Below are positions 24,601 to 38,000 of a DNA stretch of 64,000 nt, one piece after another. The notes under the pieces were generated by a model. It was not told where the DNA came from, searched no databases, and worked only from the letters and a program-made list of their open reading frames with translations. The position numbers and the translations under genes were made by a program. The DNA lies in the NCBI GenBank assembly GCA_030544215.1, contig JARZZO010000001.1, positions 39,955,670 through 40,019,669 on the forward strand. The letters are read 5' to 3'. Origin of the DNA: Zantedeschia hybrid cultivar. Its lineage: Eukaryota; Streptophyta; Magnoliopsida; Alismatales; Araceae. Numbering within the stretch: position 1 is the stretch's first letter; each line of letters begins with the position of its first letter.

Positions 24601-27600
24601 ATAGGAGGGACAGGCAACGAAATGCAATGTGAAGGAGAGTGAGACAAGCTGGATGAGCTAGACATAAGTGACAAAGTCAAAAGTGGCTCAACCAGTAGTG
24701 AAGTATTAAGGAAGAGCAGGAGATAACCTGGGTGTAATGGTGTATCAAGTGACGTAAGAACACCTGAGATAGAAAGAGGAACACTATGGTAGAGGCAAGA
24801 TTATGACAAAAGGAAAGATCTTGAGATAAGAATGTGATACGATAGAAGATTCAAAGGCTCCAAGCAATAGGATCATAAGGATGATACCCTTTGTAAACTA
24901 GCATCCCAAGGGAAAAGCTTAGTGCAATCATAAAAGGGAAGGAGCACAAAGCAAGTACAACCAAAAATAGGAAAAATGGTGTTGCCAGAAACAAAAGAAT
25001 AAAGGTGCTCAAGCAACATACTGAAAGAATAGATGATGAAGAGATGCTGATAAGGTTGAACAAAGTGAGGACAACTTTAAAAAAAAGGAGCAACGAATAA
25101 AGCCAGAAATGAAGAGAACACATGCAGTATAAGAATATGCTGGTGGTTCCTCTCAATGACATGATGACTGTGAGGACAAGATTGTTGATGAAAAGTGTCA
25201 TAGGAAAAAATGAGATAACACATCTCTTATGAGAGATACTCTCCAGCATTGTCTATGTGAAAGAACATGATGCAACAATGAAATTGGGTGCGAACCATAG
25301 CAGTAAATCGGTGATAAATGCTAAGGATCTCAAAAATATGACATGTCAAACAAACCCAGGTAAAGTTAAAAAAAAGGACATTAATAAAACTAACGTAGTA
25401 GTAGAAACAGACTCATGGTGAAAAGCTAGAAATGTCATATCGGAGCTTAACTTCATCCCAGAGAGGTCAAAGAGGAGATCTCGGTGAGATCTCGGAAGCA
25501 AGCTTTCAAACGCCTGCCGTAAGCCACCATAGCCTGAGACAATCCTGAAGCAACTGAAGCCCTCTCATGCCCAGCTCGGGCCATTCCGTTTCTCGAAGGC
25601 CTCTCAAGACTGAGAATCGTGCGAGATCTTGTTGAACCATTGGGTTCCTTCTATTTGAATCCCCATTTTGATGATGACGATTTTTTTTTTTGTAAGTGTT
25701 GATGACGACAAATACTGAATATAAGTAATCAGTTTTTGTTTGAGCAGTTAATCAAATATATTAATCGATTACCTAAAAGCACATTCACCGTGTTAATCGA
25801 GTTTCAGTTTTTCACTGTTCTAGGACTTAGTCATCTTTTAGGAGTTAACTGAGCTCAAACTCTGCCTTCTATTGACTAACTCTCTAAAATATCGACTAAG
25901 TACTCCTACTTAATCGATTAACTTGGTGACTGAATTGGTGTTCCTTTAGGGTCACTTAATTGATCTTGTCCTTGATTAAGTCTGCCCTCCAAGCTCACTT
26001 AATCGATCTCACTATCGATTAACTTTGGCAACTATTGATCAACTCATTTGATTAACTGAGTCCCTTTTCTATTGATTTACTAACCCTACTTAATCGATTA
26101 ACTGGTCAGCTATCGATTAACAAATCAACTATCACTTATATGCGACTTAATCGATTAACTGGCACCCCCTTCTATCCATTAACTAGTGCTCTACTATACC
26201 GATTAACTGGTTGTTTTTATTGATTAACTCTTCAGGTATCGATTAACTTGTGGTTTCCTGTATACTTAATCGATTGCTGCATCTTATGTGTGTTAATCGA
26301 ATTGAGCTAGCGATTAACTCGAGCTTTTCTGCATCGATTAATTGGCGCTTTCTTGCAGCGATTAACTGTATCTTGCTTATCAATTATATTGGTCTGTCAC
26401 TTGATCGATTGAGCTTCCTATTTCTATGGACTATCTTGCACTAATGTGATTATATTGCTCATTGCATTCTTAGTCGACTCTTCTTGGTCTTGTACTATTC
26501 AAATATCTAGCACGAATTAGATCTTGTCTGCTCTCTGTCTGCTATGCTTTCTGAGATTCTCTACTACTCATCTACCCTCTGGTCGGAGAATCAGATGGGA
26601 CCTCTTCTATTTTAAGTTATGCACAATAAAAGCAACAGGACATGCAAGACCAAATCAGGAAAGACTTAGAGACCAAGAATAGAAGCTTTTGTACACATGA
26701 AGACAAAGCTCCAACTCCTATTCTCTCCAGTAAGACTCAAAGAACTATATGTTAGATTCAAGAGATTAACATTAGACTCATGGAGTTAACATTAGATACA
26801 TTGGTTCTCTCACTGAGTAAATAGATAGAAGCCGTGTCTAACGGAGATAGCTGAATCTAACAACCCAATTCAAATGAGTTCTATAAATTGAAGCATGCGG
26901 CCAAACTGAAGAAATAGAAGCTGAACACAACTAAGCTTACATCTCTCAGAATCCAAAGCTCCAAGTCTCTCTCTCTCAGTACCCAAACTCACTCCAGTCA
27001 AGAGAGAAAAGAAAAGAGAAGAGAATCCCAAGAGCTCAACTTCATCTTCAATCACAGAGAGTCCATCTTCCTTATCTTCCGCTATGCTACTTCAAGAAGC
27101 TCTTAGGGCCCTTCTTCATTAACAAGCAAGACTATGCATCTTCTTTCTCATTCTTAGTCTTGAGTTGTTTCTTTGATTTAATTATATACATTGTAGCCTG
27201 TTCAAAGGCATTTGTAAATCTTGACACATCTAATTTGTTGTGCCTCCTTCCTATGGTGAAGGGGAAGACCAGTTGCGGTCGGGTGTTGTGCCTCTTTCTG
27301 TGTTGAAAGTGAAGACCAGCTGAGGCTGGATTGTGTGCCTCCTTCAGTTGTGGAAGATGAAGACCAGTTGCAACTGGGTGTGTGACCTGCAGGAGGTCAG
27401 TTTCCTGTACAACCAGTATAAAAATCCTTGTGCACTGCTCTCCGTGTGTTTGTTTTAGTTTCTCTCATCCCCTTATTTAGTTTACTGTCATTTAATTTTC
27501 AATTTACTGCAGTTTAATTTTTAGAACCCATTCACTGATAGAACGTGATTAGGCAACAAGTGGTAATAGAGCTCGGTCTCTCGTTTAGATCTAACAATCT

Positions 27601-29034
27601 GAGAGTAAGATGATAATGAGAGTAAGATGGTTATGGCTGCTAGTTACAATGAAGGCCAGTCCATCAACTGCCCTCATCTATTCGATGGGGATGACTACCC
27701 TTACTGGAGAAGCCAGATGAAACCCTCTTTGTCTATCTCTAATCGCTCTCACTCTCTGTCGCATACCCACACTATCAAGCAAGGCCAAAGCACACACTCT
27801 CTCTCTCTAATTGTGGCTCTGTGGGATGTGCACAGTGCACACATACATAGCCCCCGCTATGCACACACATGCATATGGCCCCTTCTCTCTCGCTGTGGAC
27901 AGTGTGCACATAGTGCATGTCTTGAAATTAATTGTTATGGATACTGTATACTTTATCTGCAATTTTTATTAATGTTTTTGGTGGTTATTGTAAGCTTGTA
28001 AGTTGTAATGTTCCACTTTCTAATTTCTTTCAATGTTAATGTTAAGTATGAATGTGCGCGTTATTGTTATTTTTACTTATATTGAATAATTTAATACATT
28101 TAACATATATTTTGAGGAAGCACCTAAGTCACCACCTAGGTACCACTTAAGCGGTCACCTTAATGCCTAAGTGCCTAGGCACCCAAAGAACGCATTGGAT
28201 CGCCTTGACACCTTGACAACTGTGGATCAAACTATGGAGTGATAGTGGAGATGAAGAGGGATACCATCAATAGTATGAATCTGAAAGCAAGGTGGAATTG
28301 GACTACAATCAATCAAGGAGGAGCAATCAAAAGTGATAGTGAGAAACCATGGAAGCTAAAATCCAATCAAAAGTAAGCCTTAATAAAGCAGACATTGCAT
28401 AGAAAGCAGAATCACAAAAAAGATAGCCCACTAAAGCAATTGCCGAGGCTATTGGACCTACGCAGAGAATTGAGCCTACAAAGTAATTGTGCCAGATGTA
28501 GAGTCATAGTTGGAGCAAAAATGACAGGGACCAAAGTTGTAGGTGGTGAAGACTGAGTCTACAACAATAGTTATAGAGCATGAAGCATGTAAGCTCCTCT
28601 TCTTTGTCCTAGCCCCTCCAGGAAGCCCTAATCAACATAGCCAAGGGAAAGATGCAGTAGGTCTGAGTGCATATAAGGCGGCTGGTGTTGAGGGTGATGA
28701 CGCTGGAGGAAGTCCCCGACAGTGGGTGAAGCCTACTATCCCTCTGATTGCTCGCAGGAAGAGATAATACTGTGACAGTGACAACAATGGAGCTTACATC
28801 CATAGAGGGAGCCTCAAGTAGCAACAACCTAAGCGTCAGAGGCTCTCACCAACAATAACCCCTGACAGCCCATACCAGACAACTATCACAGATGAGAGGT
28901 TGTCCAGTGATGACAGAAAGAAGCAGAAGGTCTGTGAACTTGCAGATCCCTACTGTCCAGAATGACTGCAGACAGTAGCCTGACGACCATGTGATGTATC
29001 GAAGAGGGGCCACTAAACCTGCTCTGATACCATG

Positions 29035-29081
<47 letters not shown>

Positions 29082-32000
29082 GGCAGAAGAGTTGTGAGGC
29101 CATGATCCACCATTAGGGCATATACCCTAGTCCCCCAAAACATTGGGAAATATGTACAAAAGACATAAATGACCCTCCATGTGTACAACCCTAAGGGTAT
29201 GTATACAACACCTTTCCAACACAGAGTTTTGGCAGGTTTAATTGCTCGCTGTTCTTTCTGAATATAAACCCTCTACAAGGTGATGCAGAATGCCTAATAG
29301 AGAAAAGTTCCAGAAGAGAGGGTTTATCAACAGTCCTATGAGACTAATCGGCGGTCAGAGAATTAACAGACATATACATAGAGTAAATTCATATAAGTGG
29401 GAAAGAATACGTAAGAGATAAACAGCTTTCCAGATCTCAAGATATTGCTTTGAGGATGCATGGTCCTCCAGCCATATCTTTGCCAACTCAACCCACCCCC
29501 CACCCCCCAAAAAAAAAGAAAAAAAAAAAAGAGGAGGAAAAAAAACTGAGGGAAATAGGAGAGAACAGCAATTTCGACATAACCAGTTGACATATCCATG
29601 TCAGATATGCTAACATTTGGAGGGAATCCATATTACTGCTGTATAACTATAATTATATTTCCATGAGATCACTTGGCTGACCCAACTTTCATTTTTCTCC
29701 TTTTTTAGAGAATGAAATAAAAAAGGCTTTAAGATCATATACCCAGCATCATTTCAAATAGACTAGTAACAGTTGCTACTCCTGACCCAACAACCAACAT
29801 AGAAAGCCTAGAAAAAGTTTTTGGCCCACTTGGAAAAGACTCGGAGCTTTCCAGGGTAGACGTTTTGAGCCACACAGTATAAGAGGTTTAACATTAGCCA
29901 TCATAAATGACATTCTCTTCTGTGTATACAACCATGGACCAATTTTTCTTCCTCTTTCTTCATCAATTTAAAAAAATGGATTATGTAACTAAGCGGTTGA
30001 GTGCAGTTGAAAAAAAATGTCAACATCATAAAGTCCACCAAAATTGATCATAGCTGTGTAACCAACGTTAAAAGAATAACCGACTGGTTGAATTTTTGTT
30101 TAGATTGAAATCAAAGAACTAGACATTTACAGTAGCAAAGCCGCAAGCATAAACATTAAGCAACTGAAACCTGGTCATCGTATCTCAATACCAAGCTATC
30201 TTCCTTGGTGACAGGTAATGCATATCCGGCACTATTATCATCACATGTACTGCATATTCAGTTGTTTGGCATTCTGGATAAGGTATAGAGCATTTAAGAG
30301 AAATAACAAGATGACTCTGCAGATTGTGATTTGAATAGGAGGTCAAATACTGTTTGTCAACATAACAAGCACATACATATTACAGCTACAAATTCAAAGA
30401 CTTCATGTCTTATCCAGTCAGAAAATTAATTGAAGAGAGGTGAGGGTTGAGGAAAAAGGTCATGAACCTGAAGTAATCCCATTCTGTCCTGTATTGATAT
30501 CTGTGATCTCCCCATTCTCCAAAACACTGATCCAAATATTATAGCTGATGCAATTGACATTCTTGTCCGAACTTTGTTTGTGGGTCCATCACGAGAGGCC
30601 TGAGATTGAATATCCTTGGTCAGGAAGTTAAACTTGAGTAAAGTATAAGAAGATAAGTCAAATGGAATGGCCAAGTTAAGAAGCTAGATATGGCAAATTC
30701 TACCAATCTGCCCTCAAAATTACAGCAACTACACATTATCCCTTTGAATGTGTCAAGTTACTGAAATATCATTTCTACAGGTTGATGAAGGGACTGCATT
30801 TTGCATATATTCCCATGACCTGCCATTTTGCTTTGCATGATAAACCAAAAGCTTTCAACAGCATTAACATTTTTAAGAGTGGCTATAACAAAAATTACAA
30901 TTTGCAGCAAAATTTGGCTTCTAAATCCAAATGATTTCAAATGCTGAGCTAACTGCAGATTTCATGGGACAAGAATAGATATCGTTGATGATATATTGTG
31001 CCAGAAAGTACAAGTGCATTAAAATGAAAACTGGCTTTGACATATTTTTATGAATGATGTATGGTTAACAGACCAATTATAAACAAGATATGAAGAAAAT
31101 TAGTGGAAACTGTAAGAAAAGTATGACATGGATGGCAGAGACCTGCATCCATGCTCGTTTAAGAAGCAACCAGAATTTCCTCCACCAACCACCTCTATGT
31201 TTAGCTATGGATCTTCCAGCAAACTTTGTTCTGGTCTTAGAACCTTCCCTCTCAGCAATTGGACTTATGCATGGTACAGCAGGAACTCTCTGAGAGAATG
31301 CCTCAACAAGGTCATCAATCCTTTTCTGTGATGAGTGCACACTTTCAGCAGAAGTATAATCGATAGATATGAGATCAGCCAAAAACTCAGCTGGGTTAAC
31401 ATGGTCAGGACAGTTGTACCTGGTTTAAAAACTAGTAAGTACACATCAGACAAAATTATAAAGATGTAATGATATACAGCACAAGCAAGCTTTTATTTAT
31501 TTAACCATTGTCAAGATAAAGATGTCAGAATTAATAGCAATTAAATTCTAGATAGCATTCTTAACAGCTTGCTTATATAGCAGTGAAAATTATAGATAAA
31601 GAAGTAAATGAGAAGCAGACATTCCCATGCACGGAGCTGACTGTTTCCGACATGCAAGTAGGAGCCGTGAAATCCAGAAAAGAGCACTGATTATATCAAC
31701 ACAAAAACAATTTGAATGGTGCTCAAGACAAACAATAAACTGCATATAAAAATGGGAATTGTGAGGAAAATAACATCTGCTTGCATCCAAAGGCATCCAT
31801 TGTTTTACTAGATTGAGGTATTATTTTCATGTATTAATTGTGACTAAGATCACATGCATCATGAAATAATAGTAAACAAATATGCACCAGAAAATAGCAT
31901 GGTTTGGGAGTAAGTAATGTCTATGTTGATGTAAATTCAGTCATGGAACTTAATATGTTGTTTTTCCCCTGGGGATAGGTATCTTTCTCAAAATGGTTTA

Positions 32001-35000
32001 AATAGTATTAGCCTGACACCTCCGAAATATATATTGTAACCACAAGGGGCATTAATAAGGGAAAGTTAATGTGTAGGAACAACCCAAACTTTGCAAAGTA
32101 TGACAGCAGTTATTTTGCAGAACCCATATAAACAGCTGTGCCTTATTGACAACAATATAATTTCATCAAATTTGTCATACACTGAACATCAAGGCTTGAT
32201 CTTGCAGACAAGTTATGTAAGTACAAACTGTACAATGTACGTTAACTTTCTCAATCAGGTAGAAGTTTCTCAATTATATCCCAGGCCGCGTCTAAGACGG
32301 TGTATATGCACTCTTCGTTTTTCCTTTTTGTTTTGGAAGGTGACAATGCATATGCACTCATGAATAAAACAAGTCCTCACAATCCAAGACTCTAGCTTCC
32401 TCTCTTGCCCATCTCCATTCCCCTCAGACTTGGGTCTCCTCATCTCCGATCTCCTTTGACTCTAGTCTCCTCTTAGAACCAAAGCTTGCGCTCCTATCAG
32501 CAAAACTTCTTGGTAAAATCCCCCCCAACCCATCAAATGGGAAAAGAGGACCTCCCTCCGCAAGCTAGTTGCTGAGTTTATGCAGGAGGATCTTGGGATA
32601 CAGAAGACATTTGGAGTTCTAGCATGGAATTTTAGTAAATTCAGGCAGGCACAGACAACTGGAATAGGAACACCTGTGTCAGCTAAGCTCATATGTACAC
32701 TGGCACTCGCGGAGTGATTGAAATGTCCTCTGGAAAGCTTCAACTTACGTCATTTTCATTTTTATGTACTTGGGGGTAACTATAATCTTACTTGGGCAAT
32801 GCCTTTGAGAAGTGTACAAGGGTTGTAAAGCCCATCTTTTGGATCTTCTCTAACTGTACAGGAGGTGGGTTTTAGATGCGTGAGAGAAAGCTCTCCTTCT
32901 CCACTTGATTTTAGTATCACTATTTATCTAATAAAGTTGGTGTGCAATTGTTGAACCCTTTTTCTGAAGGGTACAAAAGAAGAAAAAAAAAATCAATAAA
33001 GGACCATCAATGGCCTTTAATGGGGCAATAAAAAAAGAAAGGAGGGAGGCTAGAACACCCCCCCCCACCGGTTCCCATGGAATCTCCCACCGGTGGGGGG
33101 TCTTGAACCCATTAAAAAAAAGAGAGAAACCCCCCAACCGGTGGGGGGTCCTCCTCTCATTTATGCAGAGAAAAAGAATGGGGAGAGGAGAATTAATGGC
33201 CTTTTATTTAAGAAGGTTAATGCCCATTTAGGCTCCCTATGTTAGTGGGTTCTCCACTAAGAAGACTTTAATGGCTAATCTTTGGCCTCCATTATTGAAA
33301 ACCTCCCACATGACTAGAACATGGAGGGGTTAAATGGGGGTTCACCCTAAGCCGGTGGCACCCCCCCCCCCCCACCGGTTCTTAACCGGGGGGGGGGGGG
33401 GGGGGGGGGTGTGATAAACCGGTGGCACCCCCCACCGGTTCCCAACCGGTGGGGGTGCCCACCGGGCCCCCTCCTCCTCTATATCCCCTCTCTAATCTCT
33501 CTCACTCTCTCTCCAAAAAAATCCTCCGGTGGCACCCCCACCTCTTAATCCCACGGTGGGTACCCCCCACCGGTTAAGGCCCCCATGGCCTATAAATACC
33601 CCCCAAGGGGTAAAAAGGACTCCATGCCTCCTTAGCCCAAGAATTCCTAGGGGAAACTCTACCCGTTTGAAGACCAAACCAAGTGCTTTTGCACGGGTTT
33701 GCTGCGTTTGGAAGAGATATTTTTTCGGAAGGCTCTCTTCCTAAGTTTTTTTTTTCTTAAAGGAAAGCTCTGCCGAATTAATGTTATAAAATCACCGTTC
33801 TATAAGACGGGATTATGCCGAAATGATGAATGAAATATCAATACTGTTCTTTGAGCATATGTGTGTGCATGTGTGTTCATGAACCTATTACTTAAGTAAC
33901 ACTATGTTATTATATTTTCACATACATAATTAATTTATTAATTAGTTTAATAACTAATTAAAATGCATAAATATATAACTAAATATTCTAATATTCTAAA
34001 ATACTCTTAGCCTCATCCCATACATAATTAAACCTAGACTCATAATCAAAACTCAATAATGGAATATTGAGACATAAAATAATATACTTAAGTTAAAAAA
34101 ATGACTTAAATACCCCTCATGCTTAATTAACTAGTAAAATATGTGAAAATTATTTAAATCAGTAAAATCAATATAAAAATCAGAAAAATTCTGTAAAAAC
34201 CAGTAATACTCAGTAAAAAACAGAAAAACCAAATCTAGAAATTACATAAACCCAAAAAATTTGACTTAAATATCCTTCATATATCTAATTAATTAATAAA
34301 AATCAGTAAAATTAATACAAAATAATAAAATTCAGTAAAAACCAGTAAAAAACAGAGAACCAAATCTAAAAACATATAAAATTTTCAAAATAACCAAAAT
34401 GCCCCTAGAACTTAATGAAATTACAAAAATACCCTCCCTATGATAAAAATCTATAAAAATCATAGAAAATTCTTTAAAAATATCAACACCTCTCCTATGC
34501 TCAAAATACCCTCCAAACCCGAATAAGATGGGTAAAATTATCAAAATACCCTCAATATGATAAAAATAAATAAAAATCTCAGAAAAATATAAAAATAGAC
34601 TCTAAATCTAATAAACCCGATTTAAGATAAAATTGTCAAAATACCCCTATAACTTAAATATGTCTAAAATGATCCTAAAATCAAGGTGTGCCAACTCGGT
34701 CCGGGTCGGATCGGATCGCCCGGTCCGCTCGGAAATCGGGCGGTCCGATCCGATTCCAAGCCCCAACCCAGCGGTCCCGGCCCGGGATCGCTTGGATCGG
34801 GTTGGGTCGCCGGATCGGGCGGCCCGGGCCCAGGTCGGACCGGTCCGGCCGATCCCACCTCCCAACGGCTAGTTCCGAACTAGCCGTTGGGGTAACCGTT
34901 GGGAACCCATTTGAACCCATTCAAATGGGCTCCCAACGGCTAGAAGGGGCTTTTAAACCCCTTCAAGTCCCTATAAAACCCCCTCCTACCCTTCTCTCCC

Positions 35001-38000
35001 TCGTTCACACAAATTCTCATTCCTCTCTCTCTCTCTCTCTCTCTAAACTCTCATACTCTCTCAAAGACTCAAACTCAAAGCTCTCTTGCTCTCCAAAGCT
35101 CTCTAAAACTCTCTAAATTAGTCTCAAATCATCTATTTTAATTTTAAGATGATATACGTCGAGCCATAGACGAAAGTAGAAGATCTTTTGCTGAGGAGGA
35201 TGTGTATAGACGCACCTGTCGACATGTTGGGCAAGGAAGTGGATCCGGACAAAGATCCAACGATGAGGAAATTCATGACTTAACTAGGGATAATGACCCT
35301 AGAGTGGGTCCTATAGATGCTTTCCCAACAAGACGGAGAGATGGACAACCATCAATCACAGCTGCTATGAAGAATCTGAAGGTATGCAAGGAGAATATTG
35401 GCCGTGCTATTTCGAGATGGTTTGTTTATAACAGTGTACCTACCAATGCTGCAAAGGGTCCTTATTAGGAGAATATGATTGAGACTATTGGAGATGTGGG
35501 TAAGAGTATTCTTAGACCAACTCCCAAGGAGATATACAACACTTATCTTCCTCAAGAGGTAAGTGATCTCCAAGAGTATATCAAGTCGTTCGAGCGAATT
35601 TGAGATGAAAGAGACTGCACAATAATGACAGATGGCTGGACATGTGAGTACATTGAATTAGTTTAACATATTTAGAATATTAAATTAATAGATTATATTT
35701 TTTAGTTAATTTAGACATTCTCTAATATCTATAACATTATTTGAATAAGAATTACGAGAAGAAGTATGATTAACTTCCTTATATACTGTCAAGTTGGGAC
35801 TGTATTTTGGAAGTCCGTAGATGCTAGTGAAAAGATAAAGAATGTTGAACATCTTTTCAAGTTAATTGATGACATTGTGGAGCAGGTGGGGGAAGATCGG
35901 GTTGTACAAGTTGTAACAGATAATGCAGCTTCATATAAAGATGTTGGCCATATGTTAATGGAGAAGAGGCCACATCTATATTGGCTTCCTTGCTCTGCTC
36001 ACTCCTTAGATTTGATGCTAGAAGATATTGGGAAAGATGTAAAAATTAGTGAGACAGTGAAGTCAGCCCAATTCATCACATCCTATATCTACAACCATAA
36101 ATATGGGCTCACGTTGATGCGTGAACACACTGGACAGAGAGAGTTACTACGTCCTGGGGTAACTCGTTTTGCCTCCACGTACATTTTCTTGGAGAGTATA
36201 CAGTCACAAAAACGCCCTTTGAAGTAGATGATTTCAAATAAAGGTGTGAGAATTGGATGACAAGACACGCGAAGCGTGATGCTAGAGACAAAGGGAAGCA
36301 AGTTGAGGATTTGATTGAGAGTCAGGAGTATTAGAAGGATATAAAGATGATCTTGAGCGTAGTTGAACCTCTTGTGCGGGTTCTGAGGATGGTGGATGGA
36401 GATAAGAAGGCCACAATGAGATATTTATATGAAGCTATGGACCGTGCGAAGGAAGACATTGTCAAGGCCAACAAAAATACTTACAGAAAGTGGTGGGATA
36501 TCATAGATGCAAGATGGGATAGGACACTCCACCATGATTTGCATGCGGCAGGTAACAAAATAAGTCATACCATATTACTTGCCATTTTATTTCCTATAAG
36601 TTTTATTTCTTTTTTAATTTTGTTTTCAATTCCTTAAGTCATTTCTTCAACCCGAGATACCAATAAAGCTCTGCTACTCAAAATGCGCCTAATGATAAAG
36701 AAGTACTCCGTGCGACTCAAAATGTAATTCGGCGTTTATTACATGATGAGGATCGAGCTATCATAGCATGCAATAAAATACATCACTATAGGCTCCGGAC
36801 ATTACATTTTGGTACTCATCGTGCTCAACGGACAGTCATGTTGATTTCACCAAGTATTTAGAATTTTACACAGAACTAATACTTTTACGAAATTGTTATT
36901 ATGCCTAAGCTTTACAACATGGAATTACAGCTGACTATTGGATGGATCATGGGAAGGCTCCAGATAATGAAGATCTTGCTTATGTTACCATCCGTGTATT
37001 GAGCCAAACCACCTCCTCTTCTGGCTGTGAGAGGAATTGGTCTACATTTAACTTGATACACACCAAGCAAAGGAACCGATTAAGCTCAGCGAGATTGGAG
37101 CAATTGGTCTTTTGCCACTACAACATGCGCTTGAAATTAAAGAATCTTTAAAAAATTCAAGAGAACCAAAGAAAAGAAGAACGATGGAGAGATGAAGTTG
37201 TTGGAAGACCGGTGCAAGCAGAACAACAAATTGAGGAACCAATTGATCTGGACGAAATATTTGAGGAGCAGAACCTACTGAATGCATGGGTGGATGCAAA
37301 GAATGTTTTGGGTCCATCAGAATTTGATCCAAACAATCAGTCATGGGCAGAAGGACAATTAGATGGTGTCCCATTGTCCATTGAGTTTCAACTTCCACCT
37401 CCTTCAAAACGGCAAAAGAAATCCACAAAGTTCAAGTAAGGGTAAAGGTAAAAGAGTAACTAATCCTGTTGATATTGCAGATTTAGAAACTGGAAACTGT
37501 ACAAGAAAATGAGTCAGACGAGACACCGGAGCCGATCGACAAAGTCGTTTACCAAACTTCAGATGACTCTACTTCGGCAACGAGTACCCCTGACGATGAC
37601 GATGTTGATCCACATGGAAGTCAAGGTGGATCCTTGCAACATCGGTCATCTCGAAGACGTGGATCAAGTCAACATGGTGAAGCTCCTCCAATCATTTTTA
37701 CAGGGGAGCAACAATTTACACATGCTACACAAGATGATGACTACTCCAGTATGTTAGCTAAAGACACATCAGCAACAAATAAAGGTAAAGAGAAGCAACA
37801 ACAAGAGTTCCTAAGGAGAGTAAGAGAAACATCCTCTCAAGAGAATTCGTCTGATGCATCCTCTCAAGTTCTATTAGAGGGTTATAATCCTTATGGATAT
37901 CCAGGTACATATTATCAACATCCACCACCCTATGATGCATCGAGTTACTTAGGAGGATATCTCACTTATCCTCCAACTTCAGGTGCTTCCTCTTATCAAT

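Larger units (their letters stand above)
22646..29221 (-). mobile_element. Decayed Ty1/copia element on minus strand
   Basis: Bounded by related LTRs at 22646-22889 and 29033-29221. Next to the right (5') LTR is an exact copia-type primer binding site, TGGTATCAGAGC on the minus strand (29021-29032), complementary to initiator tRNA-Met in many copia elements. Pol is scattered and broken: the integrase-end phrase KGYHPYDPIA near 24870-24910, an RT block with an AIYGLKQ-like motif near 23890-23960, YVDDVI(I)TSN near 23760-23810, and RNase H with LKHIEIGCYLVHQDL near 23005-23060. No frame longer than 132 codons survives. A second copia fragment is nested at about 25630-28230. Confidence 0.75.
21632..30467 (-). 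other. ABCG7-like intron 7 (8.8 kb)
   Basis: Bounded by a GTTCAT donor at exon 7 and an AG acceptor at exon 8. It contains the decayed minus-strand copia element (22646-29221) with a nested copia LTR. The flanks 21632-22640 and 29222-30467 hold no gene that I can recognise; 29494-29545 is a C-rich then A-rich purine tract. Confidence 0.8.

Noticed and set aside
24851..25249. 132-codon hydrophobic minus-strand ORF that looks like a membrane protein
   Set aside because: Its end contains the copia phrase before the RT (KGYHPYDP) and it lies between other copia pol pieces; hydrophobicity comes from T-rich decay.
34633..35116. Overlapping ORFs on both strands up to 142 codons
   Set aside because: They translate the GGATCGG-rich subterminal repeats of hAT 2.
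37212..37439. Separate small gene with basic C-terminus
   Set aside because: It continues the acidic region downstream of the hAT dimerisation domain and is part of that transposase.
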